A stretch of DNA of 64,000 bases from Brevibacterium sp. 'Marine' (GTDB taxonomy: Bacteria; Actinomycetota; Actinomycetes; Actinomycetales; Brevibacteriaceae), in contig NZ_CP051626.1 in the NCBI RefSeq assembly GCF_012844365.1, positions 3,596,001 through 3,660,000 of the forward strand, read 5' to 3'. The translations under genes were made by a program, and so were the position numbers. Numbering within the stretch: the stretch's first letter is position 1; every line of letters begins with the position of its first letter. The notes beneath the pieces were generated by a model. That model saw only the letters and a list, made by a program, of their open reading frames with translations. It was not told where the DNA came from and made no database searches. Shown piece by piece: positions 51,662-60,368 of the stretch.

Positions 51662-53895
51662 GTCAGGACCGACAGACTCCCGTCCCCGCGGTCGCGATCA
51701 TCGGTGTCGGACCGCGGGGTCTCACGGTTCTTGAGAGGCTCGTGGCACTGGCGGCGAAGCGCTTCGCCGGCACCACCGAGACCGCGCTGAGCATCCACCT
51801 CATCGACCCGTATCCGCCCGGAGCGGGAATCGTGTGGCGCACCGACCAGCCCGAGTCTCTGCTGATGAACACCACCATCGCCGAACAGACCGTCTTCCCC
51901 GACTCCAGCTGCACTTTCCTCGGCCCGGACGAAGCACCGGCCGGGCCGTCCATGGCCGAGTGGTACCTGAACAACGGCGGCACCGAACCGCTGCACTCGA
52001 CCTTCCCCAGCCGCAGCCTCTACGGCCGCTACCTCCGCGATGCGTACCGGCGCATCCGCGCAAGCTCACCGGACTTCGTCGAGATCATCGAGCACCCGAC
52101 GAAGGCCGAATCCGTCATCGATCTGCCCACCATGGACCTCCCTCAATCGGCTGCTGAGGGGTCACGGGCCACCGTCCCCGAGCAGCTCGTGCGCTGCCAG
52201 AACGGCACGACGATCGTCGCCAGCGCCGTCGTCCTGGCCGTCGGTCATATTCCCAGCGCCCAGCCGGAGGAGCGCGCCCGGCTCGCCGCGTTCGCCGAGC
52301 TGGGCGGCGGTCTCTACCTGCCGCAGGGTCTGCCCGCGGAAACCCCTGTCACCGAGGTGGCCCCCGGTGAGCGGGTCATCGTCCGCGGCATGGGGCTCAA
52401 CTACTTCGACCTGCAGACCCTGTTCACTCATGAGCGCGGAGGCCGGTTCGAACCCGAATCCGGCGGCCGGCTGCGCTATGTGCCCAGCGGCGACGAACCG
52501 CGCCTGGCGCTGGGATCACGACGCGGAATCCCGTATCGCAGCAAACCCATCTGTCGCGAACATCCTCGGCGGGATTGGCCGCTGCGGTACTTCACAAAGG
52601 ACAACATCGCGCTGCTGGCCGGCCTCGAGAACCTCGACGGGGAGCGCAAGGCCGGCGCCCGGTTCAATGATCAGCTGTGGCCGCTCATCCTCGCCGACCT
52701 GCGCCTGGCGTACTATCACACGCTCTCCCAGGTCCGTCCCGAAGCGTTCACCGATGATCCCGGCCAGCTGCGCGAGGCCATCGGCGAGGCGGTCTCGCGC
52801 CACCTGACCCGCCGCACCTGGCAGGAGACCCATCCGCAGCAGGCGGGCGATGCCGGCGCCTCCGAGGCTGGGGCCGCCGCGACCGCTCGTGCCGGGGACG
52901 GAGCCGGCGCGGCCACTCGTGCCGGGGACGGGGCCGGCGCGGCAGGGACAGCCGGCGCCGCGAGCACGAGCAGCGTTTCACGATCAGCCGGCGCCGCGAC
53001 CACCGAGGAGGCCTCCCGCCAGGGCCGCGTCACCCGCGAGGCCTTCGCCTGGTCGGAGATCGAAGAGGCGCTCGTGCCCGATCCCGCCGACCGCATGTCC
53101 CTGCACACCCTGCTCAACCCGCTCGAAGGAGAGCTCTTCACCAGCCGTGAACCCGGCGAGCCCGGGTCCCTGCACGAGTGGATGCTCGACTTCCTGCGCA
53201 CCGACCTACGCAGCTCCCTGGCCGGTCCCACCGGCAGTCCGGAGAAGGCGCTGTTCACCGTGCTGTGGCAGTCCCGACTGCTGCTCAAGGAGTTCATCGT
53301 CGCCGGTCACATCGACCGCGTGAGCATCGACATGGAGATCCTCGGCTGGTTCGAGGGCTTCGTCTCCGGCATCTGCGATGGTCCTCCCCCGCAGCGGATC
53401 GCCGAACTCATCGCCCTCGCCGAGGCGGGGATCGTATCCTTCATCGGCCCCGATATGCGCATCGAAGAAAACCGGGACGCGCATGGGTTCCCAGCTGAGG
53501 CGCAGCGACCGCGGCCGGAGATCTTCACGGTCACCTCGGCGCAGGCCGCCGGAGCGATCACGGGCAGCGTCGTCATCGATGCCGCCTCACCGACGAACTC
53601 GGTCTCGCGTGCCGCCGATGTCCTGCTGTACGGAATGCTTGAGCGCGGCCAGCTCACCCCGGCCCGCCTGACCTTGGACGACGGTCGCGAGAAGTTCCTC
53701 AACGGGCTCGCCCTCACTCCTCGGCCCTATCGCACGATCGACGTCGAAGGCAATGTCCACCCGCGCCGATTCGCGCTGTCGATCCAGCTGTCGTCGAAGC
53801 AGTGGGGGCTGGCGATCGCAGCGAACCCGGGCACGAATGCGGCGACCCTCAATGATTCGCACGCCGCTGCCGAAGCGATCCTCGACCTCCTCTGA
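51658..53895 (+). CDS. FAD/NAD(P)-binding protein coupled to the LCP ligase gene
   Basis: A 745-residue protein with an N-terminal FAD-NAD(P)-binding domain: IIGVGPRGLTVLERL, then LIDPYPPGAGIVW, LLMNTTIAEQTVFPD and VVLAVGHIP. Such proteins are seen in actinobacteria, but most lack a known reaction. The GTG start overlaps the LCP stop (GTGA). An Ala/Gly linker near residues 400-445 is built on a 30-bp tandem repeat. The C-terminal part holds a second nucleotide-domain-like end (VVIDAASPTNSVSRAADVL). Role unknown; coupling hints at a cell-envelope redox function. Confidence 0.8.
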   Translation: MSQDRQTPVPAVAIIGVGPRGLTVLERLVALAAKRFAGTTETALSIHLIDPYPPGAGIVWRTDQPESLLMNTTIAEQTVFPDSSCTFLGPDEAPAGPSMAEWYLNNGGTEPLHSTFPSRSLYGRYLRDAYRRIRASSPDFVEIIEHPTKAESVIDLPTMDLPQSAAEGSRATVPEQLVRCQNGTTIVASAVVLAVGHIPSAQPEERARLAAFAELGGGLYLPQGLPAETPVTEVAPGERVIVRGMGLNYFDLQTLFTHERGGRFEPESGGRLRYVPSGDEPRLALGSRRGIPYRSKPICREHPRRDWPLRYFTKDNIALLAGLENLDGERKAGARFNDQLWPLILADLRLAYYHTLSQVRPEAFTDDPGQLREAIGEAVSRHLTRRTWQETHPQQAGDAGASEAGAAATARAGDGAGAATRAGDGAGAAGTAGAASTSSVSRSAGAATTEEASRQGRVTREAFAWSEIEEALVPDPADRMSLHTLLNPLEGELFTSREPGEPGSLHEWMLDFLRTDLRSSLAGPTGSPEKALFTVLWQSRLLLKEFIVAGHIDRVSIDMEILGWFEGFVSGICDGPPPQRIAELIALAEAGIVSFIGPDMRIEENRDAHGFPAEAQRPRPEIFTVTSAQAAGAITGSVVIDAASPTNSVSRAADVLLYGMLERGQLTPARLTLDDGREKFLNGLALTPRPYRTIDVEGNVHPRRFALSIQLSSKQWGLAIAANPGTNAATLNDSHAAAEAILDLL
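52886..52943 (+). repeat. 30-bp tandem repeat inside the FAD/NAD(P)-binding gene
   Basis: Two copies starting CTCGTGCCGGGGACG, at 52886 and 52916, with one mismatch over 28 bases. In frame it encodes the A-G-D-G-A-G-A-A linker and may vary in copy number between strains. Confidence 0.85.
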
Positions 53896-53947
53896 GGCCC
53901 GGCACGTCTTTGCTGCGCTCCAAACACCGACCACCGAACGCGAACAG

Positions 53948-54003
53948 CCCAGTCTGAGTTGAATAGCCCATGTTCGAAACAGGGCTATTCAACTCAGACT
54001 GGG
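53948..54003. terminator. 22-bp perfect inverted repeat between convergent genes
   Basis: Arms at 53948-53969 and 53982-54003 (starting CCCAGTCTGAGTTGAATAG) are perfect complements with a 12-base loop. It separates the FAD protein gene from the convergent YhgE/Pip gene and can terminate both. GGGCTATTC occurs a third time right after the second arm. Confidence 0.8.
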
Positions 54004-54071
54004 CTATTCGCAGAGGCGACGTGGCGCGTGGCACCGGGCCGGAAACGTGGCGCCGCGGCCACGAAGCGCGA

Positions 54072-56462
54072 CTACGCCATTTCGAGGGCGGCTTCGGGCT
54101 TCGTGGTCCGCGCCCGGACGATGGCCAGCAGCGACATCACGATGCCGATGACCGCCCAGGCCAGCAGTCCACCGTACGCGGCAGCCTGTCCGCTGGTGCC
54201 CGCGGCGATCGCGGCGAAGCCGTTCATCGACGGGGTCAGCGGCAGGATCGGCGCCACGAAATCGAAGAACTGCGGCACCGCCCCGATCGTCCGCCCGGCC
54301 ACGGCCAGCACCACGGCGATGACCGAGAGGAACCTGCCCACTCCTCCGAACCACGCCACAAGAGCGAAGTTCAGGATCATGAACACGATCGCCGAGACGA
54401 AGGTGAGCACCGCGATGTCGAAGCCTTGGATCGCGTCGATGTCCATCACGGTGACCGCGAGGATCGAAAGCACGAGCGCCTGCAGCACGCCGACGACGAG
54501 GCCGGGCAGCAGTCCGCGCGCCCACACGGCCAGCGAAGACTTCGTTGAGAGCAGTGCCCATGCGGGGATCGGTTTGAGCACCGTGTAGGTGACCAGTCCG
54601 CCGATCCACAGGGCAAGCATGATGAGCAGGGCGATCGTCGATCCCGCCAGCACATTCGTCACGCTGTCCGTGTCGGGGGATTCGATATTCGCCGAGGCGA
54701 CCTTGGCCAAGCGGTCACGTTCCGGTGCCGTGTAGGACGGCACTTCGTCGGCACCGTCCTGGACGCCGTCGGCGAACTTGCTCACGCCCTTCGCGTACTT
54801 GCCCGTGCCCTCATCGAGCTTGTCGAGACCGGCAGCCAGCTCTGAGGTGCCGGTCGCGGCTTCGGAGACGCCGTCAGTGTATTTGCCGACGCCGGTGCTG
54901 TATTCGCTCAGCCCATCGCTGAGCTGACCGGCACCGTCGGAGAGCTCCGAGGATCCGTCGGCGACCTTGCCGATGCCCTTGGACAGGGCCGGCATACCGT
55001 CGGCGAGCTGCTGGTTGCCGTCGGCGACTCCGGCGGCTCCGTCGCGCAGACCCTTCGAGGCCTCGAGCAGCTTCGGAGCGTTCTTCGAGATGTCCTCCAT
55101 GCCCTTCGTCAGGTCTCCGAGGCCGTCCTCGAGTCCCTTGACGAACTTGGTGACCCCGTCGGAGAGTTCCGATGCGCCCTTGGCGAGTTCATCGGACCCG
55201 CCGAGGAGGGACGATCCGTTCTGCTCCTGTTCGAGCCCGTCGACGGCCTTGTTCAGCCCACCCGAGGTGCCGTTCAGCAGCCCCTGCGCATAGGCCTGTT
55301 CGATGCCCTGGCAGACCTGGTCGGGAGTGCCGGTCGGGCACATCTGAGCCCGTGCCTGCTCGGCCTCGCCTTCGGTCATGATGCCCGCGGCCACGAGCCC
55401 GTCGAGGTCCGGCTTCGTCCCGGCCAGCTGATCGGCTTTGTCGGCACCGTCTTTCAGCCCGTCACGGTACTGGTGCAGTCCGTCGGAGAGGCCGGAGGCC
55501 CCCGTGGACACACCGTCGGCGCCCTTCTCGAGCTCCTTGCCGCCCTTCGTGATGTCGCCGAGGCCGCCCTCACCCGAGTCACCGGATCCGGCGAAGCCCT
55601 TGATGATCTCGTCGATGGACTTCGTGTACTCGTCGACGCCGTCGGAGAGCTCACCGGAACCGTCGGCCAGCTTCTGCGTGCTCTCGGGCAGCTTCGAGGT
55701 CTTCTTGTCGAGCTCGTTCAGCCCCCCGGACATCTCGGAGGCGCCCTTGGACAGATCGCCGGCACCCTTCGACAGCTCCGTGGCTCCGGACTTGAGCTCT
55801 CCACCGTTGTCACTGAGCTGCTGCATGCCCTCAGACAGCTCGCCAGCACCTTCGGCGGACTGTCCGGTGCCTTCCTTGAGCTCTTCGGCGCCCTTGTCGA
55901 GTTCCCCGGCGGCGTCGCCGAGGTCCTTCATCTGCTCGCCCATCTTGTTGAAGCCGAGGTAGATGTTGTCGAGATAGTTCTCGGTCATCTGCGTGTTGAA
56001 CGTCGTCCGGGCCACCTCGGCGACGGATCGGGAGATCTGCGTGTCCAGCGCGGGCGCGGTCCCGGACACGTCGACGTCGAGCTGCGTCTGCGTCGCCGAC
56101 TTCGCATCATCGACCGAGGTCACAGCGCGGGAGAAGCCTTCGGGGATTGTCAGCTTCGCGGCGTAGGTGCCGTCGGACAGCCCGTTCTGCGCATCCTCGT
56201 CGTCGGTGATGACCCAGTGGATGTTGTTCTCGTCCTCACCCACCAGGCCGCTGGTCAGCTGCCGGCCGATCGGCACGGTCTTGCCGTCGACCTTCGCCCC
56301 GTCGTCGTTGTTGACGATGGCGGCTTCGATGGTCTCGAGACGGTCGCCGCTCTTCCACGTGGCGAGGATGAATCCGGCCGCCACGATGATGGGGATGAGG
56401 ACCAGGCCGAGGAGGGAGAGCCAGTTGACCGGCTTCTTCGAGTTCGCACGTTCGAGTCTCAC
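54072..56462 (-). CDS. YhgE/Pip family membrane protein (phage-infection-protein-like)
   Basis: A 796-residue protein. One N-terminal helix (WLSLLGLVLIPIIVAAGFILA) leads into a ~560-residue extracytoplasmic region made of many short repeats such as LSDGAGQLSDGLSEY and ELSKGAGDLSKGASEM, predicted to form a long helical stalk. It ends in five or six helices. This is the YhgE/Pip plan, related to ABC-2 type permeases. The GTG start overlaps the stop of the MMPL gene by 4 bp, so both proteins are made together. Members have been linked to phage reception, secretion and lipid or peptide export. Confidence 0.9.
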   Translation of the reverse strand: MRLERANSKKPVNWLSLLGLVLIPIIVAAGFILATWKSGDRLETIEAAIVNNDDGAKVDGKTVPIGRQLTSGLVGEDENNIHWVITDDEDAQNGLSDGTYAAKLTIPEGFSRAVTSVDDAKSATQTQLDVDVSGTAPALDTQISRSVAEVARTTFNTQMTENYLDNIYLGFNKMGEQMKDLGDAAGELDKGAEELKEGTGQSAEGAGELSEGMQQLSDNGGELKSGATELSKGAGDLSKGASEMSGGLNELDKKTSKLPESTQKLADGSGELSDGVDEYTKSIDEIIKGFAGSGDSGEGGLGDITKGGKELEKGADGVSTGASGLSDGLHQYRDGLKDGADKADQLAGTKPDLDGLVAAGIMTEGEAEQARAQMCPTGTPDQVCQGIEQAYAQGLLNGTSGGLNKAVDGLEQEQNGSSLLGGSDELAKGASELSDGVTKFVKGLEDGLGDLTKGMEDISKNAPKLLEASKGLRDGAAGVADGNQQLADGMPALSKGIGKVADGSSELSDGAGQLSDGLSEYSTGVGKYTDGVSEAATGTSELAAGLDKLDEGTGKYAKGVSKFADGVQDGADEVPSYTAPERDRLAKVASANIESPDTDSVTNVLAGSTIALLIMLALWIGGLVTYTVLKPIPAWALLSTKSSLAVWARGLLPGLVVGVLQALVLSILAVTVMDIDAIQGFDIAVLTFVSAIVFMILNFALVAWFGGVGRFLSVIAVVLAVAGRTIGAVPQFFDFVAPILPLTPSMNGFAAIAAGTSGQAAAYGGLLAWAVIGIVMSLLAIVRARTTKPEAALEMA

Positions 56463-59419
56463 GACTGCACACCTTCCATGTTGGTGCTGTCGACGGCGTG
56501 GGTGTGATCGCCGTCGGATTCGCTGTCGGTTCCGCCTCGCTCATCGGGTCGAGCCTCGTCGAGGTCGAGGTGGAGGTAGTTCGTTTCGGGGCTGAAGATC
56601 CCGGTCACGTCCGCGTCGGGCAGGCCGAGGATGACGGTGGTGCCGTCGGCGATCAGCTGCGGCAGCAGGTCACGCAGGTCTCGCGCCGGTCCGGCCGAGT
56701 CCCGTGCTCCGTCCGCGAGCTTCTCCGCGCCGTCGATGACGAGCAGATCCGGCGCCGAGGCGGCCATCCGAGAGATATCGCGCGGACTGATCGTCCGGTC
56801 GGCTTCGCCCCGGCTGAGGTCGAGGAAGGGTACCTGGCGGCGGACCCGTCCGGCGTGTTCGGGCAGAACGCTCTGGCCGATCTTCATCTCCCCGGCCGTG
56901 AGTCCGACACGGCCGGACACGGCCAGCAGGAGAGCTCGGCGGGCGGTGCCGCTGGCGACGAGGATCTGTCCAGGCAGCAGGGAGATGTCGACGCGGGCGA
57001 AGCCGCGGTCACCGGAGTACACGCCGATTCCGCGTCCGTACACCGAAAAGTCCGAGTTCGGTTCCGGCCAGTCGCGCAGAGCCACCTCGTGGGCGAGGCC
57101 CTCACCTTCGACGTCGAGGCGCGGCAGGATCCTATCGAGCCACTTCGGCAGCCACCAGGCCTTGTCGCCGAGCAGCTGCATGATGGCCGGCACCAGCGAC
57201 ATGCGCACGAGGAAGGCGTCGACGAAGATACCCGACGCCAGGGCGAGCGCGATCGATTTGATGATCGGTTCGCCGGCGGGCACGAAAGCCGCGAAGACGG
57301 AGAACATGATGATCGCCGCGGCCGAGACGACTCGGGCGGAGGACGCGAAGCCGGCCCTGATCGCGTCCTTGGCCGAGGAGCCGTGGACATAGGCCTCCCG
57401 CATGCCGGAGACGAGGAACACCTCGTAGTCCATGGCCAGGCCGAAGAGGATGCCCATGACGATGATCGGCAGGAAGCTGATCACCGGCCCGGTCGAGTCG
57501 ATGCCCAAGGGGGCGGCGAAGAGTCCGTCGTGGAAGACGAGGACGACCGTGCCGAAGGAGGCGAAGACGGACAGGAGGAACCCGCCGGTGGCCTTGATCG
57601 GCACCGCGACGGAGCGGAAGACCATCATGAGCAGGATGATGGACAGGCCGACGACGAAGATTCCGAACGGCACGAGAGCCTTTCCGAGCTGGTCGGAGAC
57701 GTCGATCTGGATAGCGGTCGCACCGGTGACAGCGGTGTCGAAGCCGTAGTCGTCCTCGATCTCCGTGCTCAGGTCCCGCAGCCGATCGACCGTGTCCAGC
57801 GTCGCCGGATCGTCGGAGGCGGTGGTCGGAATGATCTGGAAGAGTCCGACGGTCGCGTCGCGGTTCGGGGTGGCCATGATGACCTGTTCGACGCCGTCGA
57901 CCTTCTCGATGCGCTTCTCGATCTCCTCGACGTCTGCAAGCGGATCGTCACTGGTCACGATCTGACTGGTCATCACCAGCGGCCCGTTGTAGCCGGGGCC
58001 GAAGTGTTCGTCGATGAGGTCGTAGGTCGCCCGCGCCGGGGTGCCCTGCTCCTGGTCGCCCGCGGTGGGCAGGGACAGCTGGAGCTGAGTGGCGGGGATC
58101 GCGAAGAGCGCGAGCCCGCCGACGATGACGACGATCGTCAGCAGCGGGATCTTCGTGACGACCTTGAGCCATCCGGCGAAGAACTTGTTCATGATCGTCG
58201 GCGGGTACGGGTCGCCGCCCTCGGCGCGCGCCTCGTCAGCAATCCTCTCCCGCAGTGCCGGGTCGGCCGCCTCGGCGGGGGTTCCTGTGGAACCGTCGCC
58301 CGCCTCGGTGTCGGTCGATGATCCCTGCGCCGAGGCGGCCGTGCCCGCCGTCGCCCGCTGAGCGGCCGCGGCGTAGGCCTTGCGGTAGCGCTTCGTCGGC
58401 TTCGGAGTGATCTTGGATTTGGCGAGTCCCAGCAGGGCGGGGACCATCGTCAGGGAGATCATCACGGCCACGGCGACGGAGCCGGAGGCGCCGATGCCCA
58501 TGATCGTGAGGAAGGGGATTCCGGCCAGAGACAGGCCGAGGAGTGCGATCATCACGGTCATGCCCGCGAAGACGACTGCCGATCCGGCGGTCGCGACGGC
58601 GCGTCCGGTCGCCTCGACGGGGTCGTGGCCCTCGGCGAGGAGGTCGCGGGCACGGGAGACGATGAAGAGGGCGTAGTCGATGCCCACGGCCAGACCGAGC
58701 ATGAGCGCGAGCATGATCGACGAGGAGTTGATCGTCGCGAACGCGGTGGCCCCGACGATGAGGAGGACGGAGATGCCGACGCCGATGAGCGCGGTGATCA
58801 GCGGCATTCCCGCGGCACGGAAGGAACCGAGGGTGAGCAGGAGGACGATGAAGGCGATGACGACGCCGATGCCTTCGACCCAGGAGATCTCGACACCGGT
58901 GATCTGGAAGAGTTCGCCGCCGCCTTCGACCTGCGCTCCTGGCAGGTCGTCGCGCAGCGGGTCGAGGGCGTCGATGAGGTTGTCGCCGGCGTCCTCGCCG
59001 ACGTCCTGCTGAGTGCCGTCGTACTGGACGGAGATCATCGCCGCCGTCTCGTCCTTGCTGATGGCGCCCTCGACGAGGTCGGAGTACGGGGAGGTCACCG
59101 TGTCGACGTGCGGGAGGTCCTCGATGCGGTCGATCTCGTCTTCGATCGCGTCCTTGTACTTGGCATCCTCAACCGAATCGCCGTCATCGGCGACAACGAT
59201 CACCGAGGCGGAGACACCGGCGGCTTCGGGGAACGTCGACTTCATCGAGTCGAGAGCGGTCTGCGCCTCCGAACCCGGGAGCGTGAAGTCGTTGTCGAAG
59301 TCCTTGGAGAAGGCGGCGACTCCGGCACCGACGAGGACGAAGATCAGCAGCCACGCGGCGATGAATCGCCACGGGGTCCGATACGCACGACGCCCCAGGG
59401 CGTAGAGGAAAGTTGACAC
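56459..59419 (-). CDS. MMPL family transporter with a degenerate ABC-ATPase-like C-terminal domain
   Basis: A 986-residue protein. Residues 1-~770 are a full MMPL exporter (helix-4 motifs AVGIDYALFIVSRARDLL and GLAMDYEVFLVSGMREAY). Residues ~790-945 resemble an ABC nucleotide-binding domain: FARVDISLLPGQILVASG fits the strand before the P-loop, but SGTARRALLLAVSGR lacks Walker A GKS/T. APDLLVIDGAEKLAD fits Walker B, and GTTVILGLPDADV the strand to the switch region; no LSGGQ signature is seen. The GTG at 59419 has CGAGG upstream; a longer open frame to 60301 overlaps the tetR gene and is not coding. Two operators lie just upstream. Confidence 0.88.
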   Translation of the reverse strand: MSTFLYALGRRAYRTPWRFIAAWLLIFVLVGAGVAAFSKDFDNDFTLPGSEAQTALDSMKSTFPEAAGVSASVIVVADDGDSVEDAKYKDAIEDEIDRIEDLPHVDTVTSPYSDLVEGAISKDETAAMISVQYDGTQQDVGEDAGDNLIDALDPLRDDLPGAQVEGGGELFQITGVEISWVEGIGVVIAFIVLLLTLGSFRAAGMPLITALIGVGISVLLIVGATAFATINSSSIMLALMLGLAVGIDYALFIVSRARDLLAEGHDPVEATGRAVATAGSAVVFAGMTVMIALLGLSLAGIPFLTIMGIGASGSVAVAVMISLTMVPALLGLAKSKITPKPTKRYRKAYAAAAQRATAGTAASAQGSSTDTEAGDGSTGTPAEAADPALRERIADEARAEGGDPYPPTIMNKFFAGWLKVVTKIPLLTIVVIVGGLALFAIPATQLQLSLPTAGDQEQGTPARATYDLIDEHFGPGYNGPLVMTSQIVTSDDPLADVEEIEKRIEKVDGVEQVIMATPNRDATVGLFQIIPTTASDDPATLDTVDRLRDLSTEIEDDYGFDTAVTGATAIQIDVSDQLGKALVPFGIFVVGLSIILLMMVFRSVAVPIKATGGFLLSVFASFGTVVLVFHDGLFAAPLGIDSTGPVISFLPIIVMGILFGLAMDYEVFLVSGMREAYVHGSSAKDAIRAGFASSARVVSAAAIIMFSVFAAFVPAGEPIIKSIALALASGIFVDAFLVRMSLVPAIMQLLGDKAWWLPKWLDRILPRLDVEGEGLAHEVALRDWPEPNSDFSVYGRGIGVYSGDRGFARVDISLLPGQILVASGTARRALLLAVSGRVGLTAGEMKIGQSVLPEHAGRVRRQVPFLDLSRGEADRTISPRDISRMAASAPDLLVIDGAEKLADGARDSAGPARDLRDLLPQLIADGTTVILGLPDADVTGIFSPETNYLHLDLDEARPDERGGTDSESDGDHTHAVDSTNMEGVQS

Positions 59420-59429
59420 GAAAACCTCG

Positions 59430-59443
59430 ATACAAAAGTGTAT
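59430..59443. promoter_or_regulatory. TetR-type operator 1, ATACA-AAAG-TGTAT
   Basis: Inverted repeat with perfect 5-bp arms and the flanks G and T shared with operator 2. It is only 11 bp upstream of the MMPL GTG start, so binding would block initiation of transcription or elongation. Confidence 0.6.
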
Positions 59444-59446
59444 TGG

Positions 59447-59460
59447 ATACAGTATTGTAT
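59447..59460. promoter_or_regulatory. TetR-type operator 2, ATACA-GTAT-TGTAT
   Basis: Same half-sites as operator 1, offset by 17 bp, in a strongly A/T-rich stretch of an otherwise G/C-rich genome. The matched pair lies in the divergent gap shared with the TetR gene. Confidence 0.6.
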
Positions 59461-59620
59461 TATTGTGCAATACCCACCCTCCATGCAAATGGATCCCAGG
59501 TTGAGCGATGATTCTCATGAGATGCTCAGCCGCCCCGACCTCCGACCCTCCTGCGGCCGGCTCTGACGCCGGCACGGCAGACTGCACCATTCGGCCATCG
59601 CCGACCCCCACTTCAACGAA

Positions 59621-60283
59621 ATGACGATGAACACAGACGAACTCAGTCCGCGCAGACGCCAGACCCGATCCACCCTCGTGCAGGCCGGCACCTCGGTCTT
59701 CGCCGTGCGCGGCATCGACGGCGCCTCGATCGAAGAGATCTGCGAGGCCGGAGGCCTGACCCGCGGGGCGTTCTATTCGAACTTCTCCAGCCGTGACGAT
59801 CTGGTGCTCGCGATCATCGAGATGCGAATCTCGGAGAATCTCGATCGCCTCGATGCCACGATCCAGCGGTGGTCCGAGCAGCTCATGGCCACTGCCGAGG
59901 CACCGGAGATCAAAGCCCTGATGACGCAGTTCATCGACGATGTCTTCAATGAGAAGAAGCAGACCGTGGCCGAGACGATCACGGAACAGGAGATCGAGCT
60001 CTACTGCCTGCGGGTCCCGCATCTCCATGCGCGCTATGTCGAGCTCAACGCCACTCAGCTCGACCGGCTGGCCGCCCTCGTGACCACGGCCCTCGACGTC
60101 GCCGGGGCGACGACGAAGCAGCCGATCGGCGACTTCCTCACCGTCATCATCTCCGTATTCAACCGGATCGCCCTGTCTGCCGCGGCCGGCAAGGCGATGG
60201 ACGAGCACGTTGACATCGATCCGAGCCTCATCGTCGAGGTTCTCATGCACCTCATCGACTTCTGCCCCGACAGCGACAGCTGA
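59621..60283 (+). CDS. TetR family regulator of the MMPL-YhgE export locus
   Basis: A 220-residue TetR repressor. The N-terminal HTH (residues ~12-58) is typical: RRQTRSTLVQAGTSVFAVRG, then ASIEEICEAGGLTRGAFYSNFSSRDDLVLAII. The C-terminal domain binds an unknown ligand. It is divergent from the MMPL-YhgE operon, and the intergenic region holds two identical-type inverted repeats, so it most likely represses the exporter. ATGs at 59621 and 59627 are both possible starts; neither has a strong ribosome site. Confidence 0.92.
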   Translation: MTMNTDELSPRRRQTRSTLVQAGTSVFAVRGIDGASIEEICEAGGLTRGAFYSNFSSRDDLVLAIIEMRISENLDRLDATIQRWSEQLMATAEAPEIKALMTQFIDDVFNEKKQTVAETITEQEIELYCLRVPHLHARYVELNATQLDRLAALVTTALDVAGATTKQPIGDFLTVIISVFNRIALSAAAGKAMDEHVDIDPSLIVEVLMHLIDFCPDSDS

Positions 60284-60368
60284 GCCGGCCGCCCTCGCCA
60301 AGGGATTGATCGCACCGGGCGAACGGCACAGACTCGACGCTGCGGCTCAAGGCACTAAGGTGGTGCCC

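Noticed and set aside
54072..56462. Phage gene, suggested by the family name phage infection protein
   Set aside because: YhgE/Pip proteins are chromosomal membrane proteins; no other phage gene is present.
59420..60301. Upstream extension of the MMPL frame to 60301
   Set aside because: It runs through the A/T-rich operator region and all of tetR; the MMPL family begins at the GTG at 59419, which has a ribosome site.
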